Shown one piece after another: positions 42,568 through 51,035 of a stretch of DNA of 64,000 nucleotides. The position numbers were made by a program, and so were the translations under genes. Origin of the DNA: an uncultured Dysgonomonas sp. (GTDB lineage: Bacteria > Bacteroidota > Bacteroidia > Bacteroidales > Dysgonomonadaceae); assembly GCF_934668725.1 (NCBI RefSeq), contig NZ_CAKUOF010000001.1, positions 310,001 to 374,000 of the forward strand, read 5' to 3'. How positions within the stretch are numbered: the stretch's first letter is position 1; each line of letters starts with the position of its first letter. The notes beneath the pieces were generated by a model. The model was not told where the DNA came from, did no database searches, and worked only from the letters and a program-made list of their open reading frames with translations.

Positions 42568-43389
42568 ATGGCGGAAAGAAATAAAGTTTACTTCCTATCC
42601 GACGTACACCTTGGATCAGCCTCACACAATAAAGTTATAGATAATAACGGGGCATTGAGCTTACCTAATACGATCAAAAAAACATCTAAAGACAGTTATC
42701 CTAACCATGAGATTGAGAGAAAGCTATGCAGATGGTTTGATATGGTAAAAGAAGATGCTAAAACGATTTATCTATTAGGAGACATATTCGATTTTTGGTT
42801 TGAGTATAAATATGTTGTGCCAAGAGGATTCACACGTGTATTAGGTAAGATTTCTGAATTAACTGATTCCGGTATAGAAATTCATTTCTTTATTGGAAAC
42901 CATGACGTTTGGGTTACTGATTATCTGGAAAAAGAATGTGGTATGATAGTGCATCTTGAACCATTGGTACAAGATATATATAACAAAAAATTCTTACTCG
43001 CTCATGGTGACGGATTAGGAGACGATTCTAAGTCGTTTAAATTTATCAGATGGGCTTTTCATAACAAACTCTGTCGAAAAGCTTTTGCCTGTTTACATCC
43101 GCGTTGGGCATTAGGTATAGCCCATCGATGGTCAAATCATAGTAGAGCTACAGGCGGAGAGATACCTTATTTAGGTGAGGATAAAGAACATTTGGTTTTA
43201 TTCGCAAAGAAACAACTCAAGGAATCTCCTAATATTAATTTTTTCATTTTCGGACATCGTCACATAATGCTTGACCTGATGTTATCTCAGACTTCGCGCA
43301 TTGTTATTCTTGGAGACTGGATCAGTTTTTTCTCCTATGCTGTTTTCGATGGTGAAAATCTATCCTTAGAAATATTTGAAGATAAATAA
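42568..43389 (+). CDS. lpxH: UDP-2,3-diacylglucosamine hydrolase (LpxH-like metallophosphoesterase)
   Basis: Predicted to release lipid X from UDP-2,3-diacylglucosamine in lipid A synthesis, acting at the cytoplasmic face of the inner membrane. The 273-residue calcineurin-fold enzyme has all metal motifs in order: FLSDVHLGS, LGDIFDFWFEY, GNHDVW, AHGDGLG, and FGHRH near the C-terminus. It is about 30 residues longer than E. coli LpxH, with extra basic residues in the middle lid region. It follows the SufT-like gene by 5 bp and ends before a good terminator. Confidence 0.92.
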   Translation: MAERNKVYFLSDVHLGSASHNKVIDNNGALSLPNTIKKTSKDSYPNHEIERKLCRWFDMVKEDAKTIYLLGDIFDFWFEYKYVVPRGFTRVLGKISELTDSGIEIHFFIGNHDVWVTDYLEKECGMIVHLEPLVQDIYNKKFLLAHGDGLGDDSKSFKFIRWAFHNKLCRKAFACLHPRWALGIAHRWSNHSRATGGEIPYLGEDKEHLVLFAKKQLKESPNINFFIFGHRHIMLDLMLSQTSRIVILGDWISFFSYAVFDGENLSLEIFEDK

Positions 43390-43404
43390 AACAATATCAT
43401 TACA

Positions 43405-43437
43405 AAACCCGATTATTATATATTAATAATCGGGTTT
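43405..43437 (+). terminator. Terminator after the lpxH-like gene
   Basis: A perfect 14-bp stem (43405-43418 with 43424-43437) with a 5-nt loop and core AAACCCGATT, ending in a T run. Confidence 0.8.
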
Positions 43438-43497
43438 ATTATTAAAATATCTCTAAGATTTTACGCCAATAAAATAACTTGTATAGCTAATTTAGCC

Positions 43498-43505
43498 TAC
43501 CTTTG
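43498..43505 (+). promoter_or_regulatory. -7 promoter element for lrgAB
   Basis: TACCTTTG lies 28 bp before the lrgA start codon. Confidence 0.6.
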
Positions 43506-43533
43506 TAGAGTTAATTTTTAGGTATAAGTAAGT

Positions 43534-43884
43534 ATGAAAATGGTTAAAGGAATTTTCATCATTCTCCTATTCTATTTTATAGGAGAGTGCATGAGTTACC
43601 TCATTAAAGGGTTTATTCCGGGAAGTATCATCGGAATGATGTTATTATTTTTATCACTCTATCTCAAAATCGTAAATCCTGAAAGTGTTGATTCAACAGC
43701 AAATGCCATAACTAAAAACATGGCAATTTTCTTTATTCCTTCAGGAGCCGGATTAATGAGTTCATTTGGAGTATTAAGCAAATTTTGGGCTTCTATTATT
43801 ATTACCTGCTCAATCAGTACAGTTTTAGTTATTGCTGTAGTAGGTATTGTGCAACAACAAATGGAAAAAGGGAGGTCAAAATGA
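43534..43884 (+). CDS. lrgA: CidA/LrgA family membrane protein
   Basis: A 116-residue holin-like membrane protein with four predicted helices. It has the family sequence IFIILLFYFIGECMS followed by PGSIIGMMLLFLSL, and a middle VNPESVDSTANAITKNMAIFFIPSGAGLM block. In Gram-positive bacteria LrgAB affects murein hydrolase activity and lysis, and in plants and some bacteria the pair transports pyruvate or glycolate, so the role here is open. Its TGA stop overlaps the ATG of lrgB by four bases (ATGA), a mark of translational coupling. Confidence 0.92.
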   Translation: MKMVKGIFIILLFYFIGECMSYLIKGFIPGSIIGMMLLFLSLYLKIVNPESVDSTANAITKNMAIFFIPSGAGLMSSFGVLSKFWASIIITCSISTVLVIAVVGIVQQQMEKGRSK

Positions 43885-44573
43885 GATTATTAATTGAGAG
43901 TCCCGAATTTATTCTTGTTCTTATTTTCGGCAGTTATTTATTTGGACAATGGATCTTTAAAAAAACAAGAGTCGCTATACTACATCCTCTTATTATATCT
44001 ATATCAATTATTATTCTCTTTTTACAGATAACAAAAACAGACTATGAGACATTTCAACGAGGAGGACAATTTGTCAGCTTCCTTCTTGGTCCATCCGTTG
44101 TAGCCTTAGGCTACATTCTTTACCAACAAATGTCTTACCTCAAAGGAAATGTTGTATCAATACTTACTTCTATATTCGTAGGTAGTATCACCGGAATAGT
44201 AAGTGTAATTGCTTTAGCTAAAATAACCGGGGCAGATAATGCTTTAGTTATGACACTCGAACCAAAATCAGTAACAACAGCTATTGCAATGAATATCTCA
44301 GCCCAATCAGGCGGAATACCATCTCTAACTGCTGTTATTGTCTTATTCTGCGGTATCTTCGGAGGTATAGTTGGTCCTTTTGTTTTGCGTATTTTAGGAA
44401 TTAAGAGCAGTATTGCCAAAGGATTGGCAATGGGAGCTTCGGCACATAGTGTTGGAACTGTAAAAGCTATGGAAATGGGTGTAATAGAGGGAGCAATCAG
44501 TGGATTGGCTATTGGACTTATGGGAGTAATGACCGCTCTATTAATTCCTTTTATACATCAACTTCTTGCTTAA
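43881..44573 (+). CDS. lrgB: CidB/LrgB family membrane protein
   Basis: A 230-residue polytopic membrane protein, the usual partner of LrgA. I place the start at ATG 43881, which overlaps the lrgA stop. A longer open frame from 43785 lies wholly within lrgA in another frame and is rejected. Family motifs are clear: LIIGSYLFGQWIFKKT-like N-terminus, LGPSVVALGYILYQQM, ITGADNALVMTLEPKSVTTAIAMN, and KGLAMGASAHSVGTVKAMEMG near the C-terminus. Expected location is the inner membrane, and the substrate or lytic role is not known in Bacteroidota. Confidence 0.93.
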   Translation: MRLLIESPEFILVLIFGSYLFGQWIFKKTRVAILHPLIISISIIILFLQITKTDYETFQRGGQFVSFLLGPSVVALGYILYQQMSYLKGNVVSILTSIFVGSITGIVSVIALAKITGADNALVMTLEPKSVTTAIAMNISAQSGGIPSLTAVIVLFCGIFGGIVGPFVLRILGIKSSIAKGLAMGASAHSVGTVKAMEMGVIEGAISGLAIGLMGVMTALLIPFIHQLLA

Positions 44574-44679
44574 GAACTATCTTTAAATACTAAATAATAT
44601 TGACTGATAAAGTAAATTCCAATTTTTAATAAACAAAGAGTCAAGTAACAAAAGACCCATAGAATAATTTCCTTTTTCT

Positions 44680-44687
44680 TATCTTTG
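44680..44687 (+). promoter_or_regulatory. -7 promoter element for prfA
   Basis: TATCTTTG followed by C lies 23 bp before the prfA start codon. Confidence 0.65.
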
Positions 44688-44710
44688 CAGATGCAAATTA
44701 AAAACTAAAA

Positions 44711-45796
44711 ATGAATCAACATTCACTACTAGATAAACTAGAATCATTAGTCATACGTTTCGAAGAAATCGGTAAACTAATTACCGACCCTAATGTCATA
44801 TCGGATATGAAACGGTATGTAAAGCTAACTAAAGAATACCGTGATCTTGAAAAGATTGTAAATGCAAGAAAAGAATTTATACAGGTCTTAACAAATATAT
44901 CTGAGGCTAAAAGCATAATTGATAATGAATCGGATGCTGAATTAAGGGAAATGGCTAAAGACGAATTAGAGGTTAATAACAACAGATTACCTATACTTGA
45001 AGAAGAAATAAAACTTCTACTTGTACCTGCCGATCCACAAGATAATAAAAATGCAATTGTTGAAATTCGTGGAGGAACAGGAGGAGATGAAGCTGCTATT
45101 TTTGCCGGTGACCTTTATCGTATGTATCAAAAATATTGCGAAACCAAAGGCTGGAAAACCGAAGTTACAAGTCTGACAGAGGGAACTTCGGGCGGTTTTA
45201 AAGAGATTATATTTACTGTTTCGGGAGAAAATGTATATGGGACACTCAAATATGAATCGGGTGTTCATCGGGTTCAACGAGTTCCTGCGACAGAAACACA
45301 AGGTCGTGTACACACTTCCGCATCCACTGTAGCTGTATTACCTGAAGCCGAAGAGTTTGATGTGGAAATAAAAGAATCAGACATACGGGTAGATACTTTT
45401 TGTGCATCCGGAAATGGTGGACAGTCTGTAAATACAACCTATTCAGCTATACGCATGGTTCATATTCCGACAGGGGTAACGGTTCAATGTCAAGATGAAA
45501 AGTCGCAATTAAAGAATAGAGCTAAGGCTTTGATTGAATTGCGTTCTCGTATATATAATATGGAATATCAGAAATATATGGATGAAATAGCCTCCAAAAG
45601 AAAAACAATGGTTTCGACTGGAGATCGCTCTGCAAAGATCAGAACATATAATTATTCTCAAGGACGTGTCACTGATCATAGAATAAACCTGACGTTATAT
45701 AATCTTTCAGCAATTATGGACGGAGATATCCAACAAATAATAGATCAATTGATTATTGCTGAAAATACAGAGAGACTAAAAGAAAGCGAGTTATAA
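44711..45796 (+). CDS. prfA: Peptide chain release factor 1
   Basis: Terminates translation at UAA and UAG. The 361-residue protein has the class I release-factor plan: an N-terminal helical domain, the stop-codon-reading tripeptide PAT at 192-194 (RF1 type; RF2 has SPF), and the GGQ motif at 236-238 within SGNGGQSVNT that triggers hydrolysis of peptidyl-tRNA. It is followed 72 bp later by pyrF and is probably co-transcribed. No prmC methyltransferase gene is adjacent, unlike in many bacteria. Confidence 0.96.
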   Translation: MNQHSLLDKLESLVIRFEEIGKLITDPNVISDMKRYVKLTKEYRDLEKIVNARKEFIQVLTNISEAKSIIDNESDAELREMAKDELEVNNNRLPILEEEIKLLLVPADPQDNKNAIVEIRGGTGGDEAAIFAGDLYRMYQKYCETKGWKTEVTSLTEGTSGGFKEIIFTVSGENVYGTLKYESGVHRVQRVPATETQGRVHTSASTVAVLPEAEEFDVEIKESDIRVDTFCASGNGGQSVNTTYSAIRMVHIPTGVTVQCQDEKSQLKNRAKALIELRSRIYNMEYQKYMDEIASKRKTMVSTGDRSAKIRTYNYSQGRVTDHRINLTLYNLSAIMDGDIQQIIDQLIIAENTERLKESEL

Positions 45797-45868
45797 AACC
45801 TCTGACTTTTGCAACTTTGTATTAGATAGCCAATTATTTTTATAAATTTAAACGACATATAAATACAA

Positions 45869-46693
45869 ATGACAAAACAAGAACTTTTCGAAAACATAAA
45901 AAAGAAGCAATCCTTCTTATGTGTTGGGCTTGATACTGACTTAAAAAAAATTCCTGAACATTTATTAGATGAAGAAGATCCAATATATGCATTCAATAAA
46001 GCAATAATAGATGCAACAGCTCCTTATTGTGTTGCATATAAACCTAATACTGCTTTTTATGAAAGCATCGGGATAAAAGGAATCTGGGCATTGGAAAAAA
46101 CAATTGAATATATACGTACAAAATACCCTGATCAATTCATTATTCTTGATGCTAAACGCGGAGATATTGGTAACACATCTGAGATGTATGCCAAGTCGGC
46201 TTTTGAACATCTTAAAGCAACTGCCATAACAGTTGCACCATATATGGGAGAAGATAGTGTAAGTCCCTTTTTAAACTATCCTAAAAAGTGGGTTATATTA
46301 CTTGCTTTAACGTCAAATAAAGGATCTCAGGATTTTCAATTAATAGAAGATTCAAAAGGAGAAAGATTATTCGAAAAAGTTCTAAAGAAATCTCAAGAAT
46401 GGGGAACTGATGAGCAATTAATGTATGTAGTTGGTGCAACTCAAGGCTCGATGTTTGCAGATATACGTAAATTTGCCCCAAATCATTTTCTTCTTGTTCC
46501 CGGGGTTGGAGCACAGGGCGGTTCTTTAGAGGAGGTTGTTAAGTATGGAATGAATAAAGAATGTGGTTTACTAGTAAACTCATCTCGTGCTATCATATAT
46601 GCTGACAAAAGTGAAAGGTTTTCATCGGCTGCTGCACAAGAAGCAAAGAAAACACAATCAGAAATGGCTAAATATTTAAAAGCTATTATATAA
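45869..46693 (+). CDS. pyrF: Orotidine 5'-phosphate decarboxylase
   Basis: Final step of UMP synthesis, decarboxylating OMP. The 274-residue protein belongs to the longer (type 2) group of the family: LCVGLDTDLKKIP near the N-terminus, ILDAKRGDIGNTS with the Lys/Asp catalytic set, VAPYMGEDSV, and VPGVGAQGGSLEEVV with the phosphate-binding loop. Length is typical for this group and longer than the 230-245 residues of E. coli type. It follows prfA by 72 bp and converges on cydB with a shared terminator. Confidence 0.95.
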   Translation: MTKQELFENIKKKQSFLCVGLDTDLKKIPEHLLDEEDPIYAFNKAIIDATAPYCVAYKPNTAFYESIGIKGIWALEKTIEYIRTKYPDQFIILDAKRGDIGNTSEMYAKSAFEHLKATAITVAPYMGEDSVSPFLNYPKKWVILLALTSNKGSQDFQLIEDSKGERLFEKVLKKSQEWGTDEQLMYVVGATQGSMFADIRKFAPNHFLLVPGVGAQGGSLEEVVKYGMNKECGLLVNSSRAIIYADKSERFSSAAAQEAKKTQSEMAKYLKAII

Positions 46694-46717
46694 AAGACCC
46701 CAACAGTATTATATATT

Positions 46718-46748
46718 AAAAAAGGAGAACAAATTGTTCTCCTTTTTT
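46718..46748. terminator. Bidirectional terminator between pyrF and cydB
   Basis: A perfect 14-bp stem (46718-46731 with 46735-46748) with a 3-nt loop; A and T runs flank the GGAGAACA core. Confidence 0.8.
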
Positions 46749-46767
46749 ATATGGATAGGCTTTATTC

Positions 46768-47931
46768 TCAATAAACGTGGCCATCTTCTTTCAAATCCTC
46801 ACCTTTAAACTTCTTCTTTTCTAGAGATCCCCATGCATATATAATATAAGCTAAAACAAATGGAACCAATATTGATGCATATGACATTGCTACCAAAGTA
46901 AATTCACTTGATGATGAATTTTGAATGGTTAAAGAACTTTGCAAATCGGCAGTCGATGGGTAGTAAGCTGTATTATTATATCCTGCAAGCAATAATAAAG
47001 TGCATACAGTAATAACAGTGCCCAAACCACTAAACCAAATACCACTAGCATAGCTTTCAGCAATTAGTGTACGAATTATACCATATAATACAAGTAATAC
47101 ACCCAGCAAGAAGAATATCCCTACTACGGGCATTTCTATCAGATTAAGGAAATACTTATAATCTACCAAGCTGACAATTTTGGTTACAGGATCTACTGCA
47201 AAACCTTTTGATAAGAATGTCCATATAACAAAAGTCAAAAAGAATACCACAAAAGGAAGAGCATTGTATAATAAGAATTTACGAGAACGTGCAACCAAGT
47301 CCTGATCCGCCAATCTATTTATAAAAAATAAGCAGGCAAGAGTTCTCGCCAAGAAAAATACTGCAAGCCCTAAACTCCAGTTCCTAAAATTAAGAAGAGC
47401 TTCAAGACCATGAAACGGATTTTGCCATTGACTAATAACTAAGCCAGTAACAGTATCTCCTCCCATAATTGTTATATTACCTTTGTTTACTAAAAAGTCT
47501 GAACCTGTGAAAAATGTAGCAACTGCTGCACCTAGTAAAAAAGTACCAAATAAACCATTTATAAATAGAAACGACTGATAAGTAGTTCTTCCCCAAGTAT
47601 TACCAGGTTTCGATTGATACTCATAAGATACAGCCTGAATTACAAAGCAAAGTAGTATTAACATCCAAACCCAGTATGCCCCCCCAAAACTGGTTGAATA
47701 AAATAAAGGGAATGATGCAAAAAAAGCGCCTCCAAATGTTACCAGTGTAGTAAAAGTATATTCCCATTTACGTCCTAGTGCATTCACTAAAAGAAAGCGA
47801 TGCTGGTCTGTCTTAGATAATGAGAAAATCATAGATTGGCCACCTTGAACAAATAATAAAAAGACTAAAAGTCCAGCCAATAAGCTTATAAGAAACCACC
47901 AATAGTGTTGTAAAAATGAATAGTCAAGCAT
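46768..47931 (-). CDS. cydB: Cytochrome bd ubiquinol oxidase subunit II
   Basis: Membrane subunit of cytochrome bd, which reduces oxygen to water at high affinity. The 387-residue protein has about eight or nine hydrophobic segments and family features such as WWFLISLLAGLLVFLLFVQGGQSM and the FLVNALGRKWEYTFTTLVTFGGAFFASFPL block. It is the last gene of a DUF4492-cydA-cydB unit, 35 bp after cydA. In Bacteroidales such oxidases allow nanaerobic respiration and oxygen removal. No cydDC heme or cysteine exporter genes are in the window. Confidence 0.95.
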   Translation of the reverse strand: MLDYSFLQHYWWFLISLLAGLLVFLLFVQGGQSMIFSLSKTDQHRFLLVNALGRKWEYTFTTLVTFGGAFFASFPLFYSTSFGGAYWVWMLILLCFVIQAVSYEYQSKPGNTWGRTTYQSFLFINGLFGTFLLGAAVATFFTGSDFLVNKGNITIMGGDTVTGLVISQWQNPFHGLEALLNFRNWSLGLAVFFLARTLACLFFINRLADQDLVARSRKFLLYNALPFVVFFLTFVIWTFLSKGFAVDPVTKIVSLVDYKYFLNLIEMPVVGIFFLLGVLLVLYGIIRTLIAESYASGIWFSGLGTVITVCTLLLLAGYNNTAYYPSTADLQSSLTIQNSSSSEFTLVAMSYASILVPFVLAYIIYAWGSLEKKKFKGEDLKEDGHVY

Positions 47932-47966
47932 AATGTTATATTTTATAAATTAAACAGGATTTCAGC

Positions 47967-49514
47967 TTAATCAGCCTTTGGTCCTTTTTTAATTTGATTC
48001 AACATGATACGAATTTCAGCAATTAATAATGCCGTAAATAACACAGCAAATATTATAAAAGTAGTTATTACCGAATTAGTACTTAATGCCGATATGGCAG
48101 CCTGTACAGGTAAAACATCCTGAATAGTCCAAGGTTGACGACCTACTTCGGCAACAATCCATCCGGCTTGACTACAAATATAAGCTAATGGTACTGACAA
48201 TATTGAAAGCCAAAGTAACCACTTTGTATTCTCCAATTTCTGTTTATAACTAAAAAACCAAAGTAAAGCAAAAAATAAAATGAAGAAACCTCCAATATAT
48301 ACCATAATATGGAATGCCCAAAATACCATGGGGATATTAGGAACCAACTGTTCGGGTGTGTCTAAATAACCATAACCGAAATAAGGATAATTCTCCTTCA
48401 ACTGAGCTTTGTATTCTTGGGCAGCAGCTTCGTTATTTTCTTTTTTTGCTGTTCTATAATCAGCAAGAGCTTGTATAGCAAGTTTACCTCGTTCTTGTTT
48501 TTCGGCAAAAGACAATGCGACTTCACCTGTTTGAGTTGTGTAACCACCTTCAATTATATCTTTTATTCCTGGAACAAAAGCGTCCATATCTCTATAGCCT
48601 AACAAAGCTAACGCATTAGGGATTTCTACCTTAAAAATATAAGGATCTACATCATCATTATATGATTTTTTTTCAGGATTTAATAACGCTACTGCAATCA
48701 GACCAGCCCCATTCTGCCCTTCATAAAGACCTTCCATAGCTGCTAATTTCATAGGCTGTTTTTGTGCTACTTGATATGCTGAACCATCTCCGGTCATAGC
48801 TGTCAACAATACTGCTATCAGCCCAAATATCGCAGCAACCTTCATACTTTGTCTTGCAAATTCATGCTCTCTGTTTTTAAGCATATACCATGCGGATACA
48901 CCTGCAACAAACGCAGCACCTAATATCCAACAAGAAACTACAGTATGAAAAAATTTGTTAATCGCTACCGGCGATAGTGCCACAGCCCAAAAGTCGTTCA
49001 TCTCATTTCTGACCGTGTCCGGATTAAATTCCATGCCTACAGGATATTGCATCCATGCATTAGCCACTAGAATCCAAAGAGCCGATAAGGTTGCTCCTAT
49101 GATAACCAACCAGGTTGAAGCCAAGTGCATTCCTTTACTCACCCTTTTCCACCCAAAAAACATAATAGAAATAAATGTAGCTTCCATAAAGAAAGCCAGC
49201 ATACCTTCTATAGCTAAAGGGGCACCAAAGATATCACCAACAAACCAACTATAGTTAGACCAGTTTGTCCCAAATTGAAACTCCAGAATAAGACCTGTTG
49301 CAACACCAATTGCAAAGTTTATTCCAAAAATATTCATCCAAAATTTTGCTGTTCTCTTCCATTGTTCGTTACCTGTACGTACATAAGCTGTTTCCATAAT
49401 AGCCATTATAACGCCAAGTCCTAATGTTAATGGAACAAACAACCAGTGATACATAGCAGTCAGTGCAAACTGACCTCTAGACCAATCAACTAATGATGCG
49501 TTCAATAATTCCAT
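47967..49514 (-). CDS. cydA: Cytochrome bd ubiquinol oxidase subunit I
   Basis: Heme-binding subunit of cytochrome bd carrying the quinol site and hemes b558, b595 and d. The 515-residue protein has the heme-ligand His23 in TAMYHWLFVPLTLG, the NIFGINFAIGVATGLILEFQFGTNWSNYS region, GMLAFFMEATFISIMFFGW, the quinol loop with YEGQNGAG and a long soluble stretch at about 255-380, and VFWAFHIMVYIGGFF with the likely heme Met. Length corresponds to the long-Q-loop class. It lies 40 bp after the DUF4492 gene and 35 bp before cydB. Confidence 0.95.
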   Translation of the reverse strand: MELLNASLVDWSRGQFALTAMYHWLFVPLTLGLGVIMAIMETAYVRTGNEQWKRTAKFWMNIFGINFAIGVATGLILEFQFGTNWSNYSWFVGDIFGAPLAIEGMLAFFMEATFISIMFFGWKRVSKGMHLASTWLVIIGATLSALWILVANAWMQYPVGMEFNPDTVRNEMNDFWAVALSPVAINKFFHTVVSCWILGAAFVAGVSAWYMLKNREHEFARQSMKVAAIFGLIAVLLTAMTGDGSAYQVAQKQPMKLAAMEGLYEGQNGAGLIAVALLNPEKKSYNDDVDPYIFKVEIPNALALLGYRDMDAFVPGIKDIIEGGYTTQTGEVALSFAEKQERGKLAIQALADYRTAKKENNEAAAQEYKAQLKENYPYFGYGYLDTPEQLVPNIPMVFWAFHIMVYIGGFFILFFALLWFFSYKQKLENTKWLLWLSILSVPLAYICSQAGWIVAEVGRQPWTIQDVLPVQAAISALSTNSVITTFIIFAVLFTALLIAEIRIMLNQIKKGPKAD

Positions 49515-49554
49515 AAGATAGACATATTTAGTTATTCATATTTTTATTACTCGT

Positions 49555-49776
49555 TTACTTTCTTTGGATCAATTCTTCCCGCACATAATCGGCTTTCGAT
49601 TCCGCATCTTGAAATTTTGAACTCAGAAAATTGGGAAAAAAGATTGGACGCAAGATCAAAAACATAATACACAACTTAATTATAACAAGAATCCAAAGTG
49701 TACGACCTAAAGTCATACTCTTGAACCCATCTCGAAACATTGTAAAGAAATTAAATTTCTGCCTACTTTCGTTCAT
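49555..49776 (-). CDS. DUF4492 small membrane protein next to cydAB
   Basis: A 73-residue protein with one hydrophobic segment (about 28-47, LWILVIIKLCIMFLILRPIFF), a basic N-terminus and a charged C-terminal tail. It fits DUF4492, a family known to me from Bacteroidota and Campylobacterota next to cytochrome bd genes. It starts the unit 40 bp before cydA. A role as an accessory subunit, like CydX in E. coli, is an attractive guess from size, topology and position, but it is not demonstrated. Confidence 0.85.
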   Translation of the reverse strand: MNESRQKFNFFTMFRDGFKSMTLGRTLWILVIIKLCIMFLILRPIFFPNFLSSKFQDAESKADYVREELIQRK

Positions 49777-50007
49777 GTCTGTTTATATTTAATATTTAAT
49801 AAACTATACAGATAAGGCTTACAATTAACGGCAATTATCTGAAAACACAGTTTACTTATTGCTTGTATTTCCACAAAATCTAACGCTCCGGATAACATAC
49901 AGCAATAAGCGAATTTATCAACCGGAGCTAACAGTTTTATTTTATCTTGTCAGATACATCAATTGTCATATGCTGATGTATTAAAATAAAATTTCAAGAA
50001 ATTAGAG
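49777..50007. other. 231-bp region upstream of DUF4492-cydAB with nested inverted repeats
   Basis: Two inverted repeats stand out. CAGATAA at 49809-49815 pairs with TTATCTG at 49835-49841, and GCTCCGG at 49885-49891 pairs with CCGGAGC at 49922-49928. A weaker 8-bp repeat is at 49954-49961 and 49974-49981, near the end of the DUF3467 gene. No exact TAnnTTTG motif for the cyd genes was found, so the start of transcription is not placed. The repeats may be operators or leader hairpins. Confidence 0.5.
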
Positions 50008-50310
50008 TTAGGCGTCGCCACCCACTGGTGTAAAATCTCCCACTGGATTTTCAATATCAATTGCACCATGAAGTCTCTCATATTGATTGATATTGTCATT
50101 TAGTGCCAGCATGAGTCTTTTGGCATGTTCAGGAGCTAAGATAACTCTTGACTTTACTTTTGCTTTTGGCACACCCGGAACTATTCTTATAAAATCAAGA
50201 ACAAACTCTGATGAAGAATGTGTTATAATAGCTAAGTTTGCGTAAGTGCCTTGTGCTACTTCTTCTGTTAATTCGATTTGTATTTGATTTTCTTGATTCA
50301 TTGCTTTCAT
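50008..50310 (-). CDS. DUF3467 domain protein
   Basis: A 100-residue soluble protein that is nearly all DUF3467: EEVAQGTYANLAIITHSSSEFVLDF, then RVILAPEHAKRLMLALNDNINQYE, split by a proline-rich loop. The function of this family is unknown. The family is small and found across bacteria and some archaea. It is a single-gene unit between ybaN and cyd genes on the same strand. The two genes are separated by more than 120 bp, so co-transcription is uncertain. Confidence 0.88.
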   Translation of the reverse strand: MKAMNQENQIQIELTEEVAQGTYANLAIITHSSSEFVLDFIRIVPGVPKAKVKSRVILAPEHAKRLMLALNDNINQYERLHGAIDIENPVGDFTPVGGDA

Positions 50311-50434
50311 TTTTTGTTTTGTAGTATCTTTTTAGTCTTATGATATAGTCTTGTTAACATACCTTATACAAAGAAAGGTAAAACTAACATAATGGCAAAA
50401 TTTTTAATGGAGTTTTACCACAGCCAGTTATAAG

Positions 50435-50875
50435 TTATTTATATAACCCATCAACAGAATCTATACCGGATGTATCCTCTGTAATTTGCTCAACTTCTTG
50501 CAGATTCATCTTTGGTTTTCTTTTCCTTAATACAATCAATTGAGCAATCGTTCCAATTCCTCCTAACCCTAACATTATATAGCGCATTCTACTCTCTGCA
50601 TCAAATACAAAAAAAGCAGTAATGCAAACCATACACCACATCAAACTAATAGACAAAAGCCTGGCTTTCCAGCTTAATCCTGTTTCCATACGCTTAAGGT
50701 ATTTTCCGGTAAGCTTATTTTCTTCCAATCGTTTATATAGTCGAGGTGAGCTTTTTGCATACAAAGCTCCGGTTAGCAAAATAAAAGGGGTAGTAGGTAA
50801 TCCAGGTGTAAACAAGCCACATAATCCTAAAATTAAGCTAATAGTACCTAATGTTATAAATGTATATTTTTTCAT
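50435..50875 (-). CDS. ybaN: YbaN family (DUF454) inner membrane protein
   Basis: A 146-residue membrane protein with three to four hydrophobic segments. The N-terminal signature LGTISLILGLCGLFTPGLPTTPFILL is the hallmark of the YbaN/DUF454 family, followed by the SSPRLYKRLEENKLTGKYLK motif. Its function is unknown in any organism. It carries a longer polar C-terminal tail (about 30 residues after the last helix) than E. coli YbaN. It has a -7 promoter motif at 50932-50939. Confidence 0.9.
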   Translation of the reverse strand: MKKYTFITLGTISLILGLCGLFTPGLPTTPFILLTGALYAKSSPRLYKRLEENKLTGKYLKRMETGLSWKARLLSISLMWCMVCITAFFVFDAESRMRYIMLGLGGIGTIAQLIVLRKRKPKMNLQEVEQITEDTSGIDSVDGLYK

Positions 50876-50931
50876 GATCTATTAAAAACTAAAGACTATT
50901 TATAATCTCTATATCTTATTACAAAAATATC

Positions 50932-50939
50932 AATTCTTC
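50932..50939 (-). promoter_or_regulatory. -7 promoter element for ybaN
   Basis: Reads TATTTTTG on the minus strand, 56 bp before the ybaN start codon. Confidence 0.45.
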
Positions 50940-50979
50940 GTTGGAATGGCCATTAGAACATGTTAAATCTTTTATATAC

Positions 50980-51017
50980 AAAAAACCTCTTCTGAAAAAT
51001 TCCAAAAGAGGTTTTTT
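50980..51017 (-). terminator. Terminator after the peptide transporter pair
   Basis: A 12-bp stem (50980-50991 with 51006-51017) with a 14-nt loop, 18 bp after the stop of the second transporter. A T run follows on the minus strand. Confidence 0.75.
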
Positions 51018-51035
51018 ATTGTAAATATTGTTATA

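Noticed and set aside
43785..43880. A longer start for lrgB
   Set aside because: It lies within lrgA in another frame. The ATG at 43881 overlaps the lrgA stop as ATGA and gives the normal family N-terminus.
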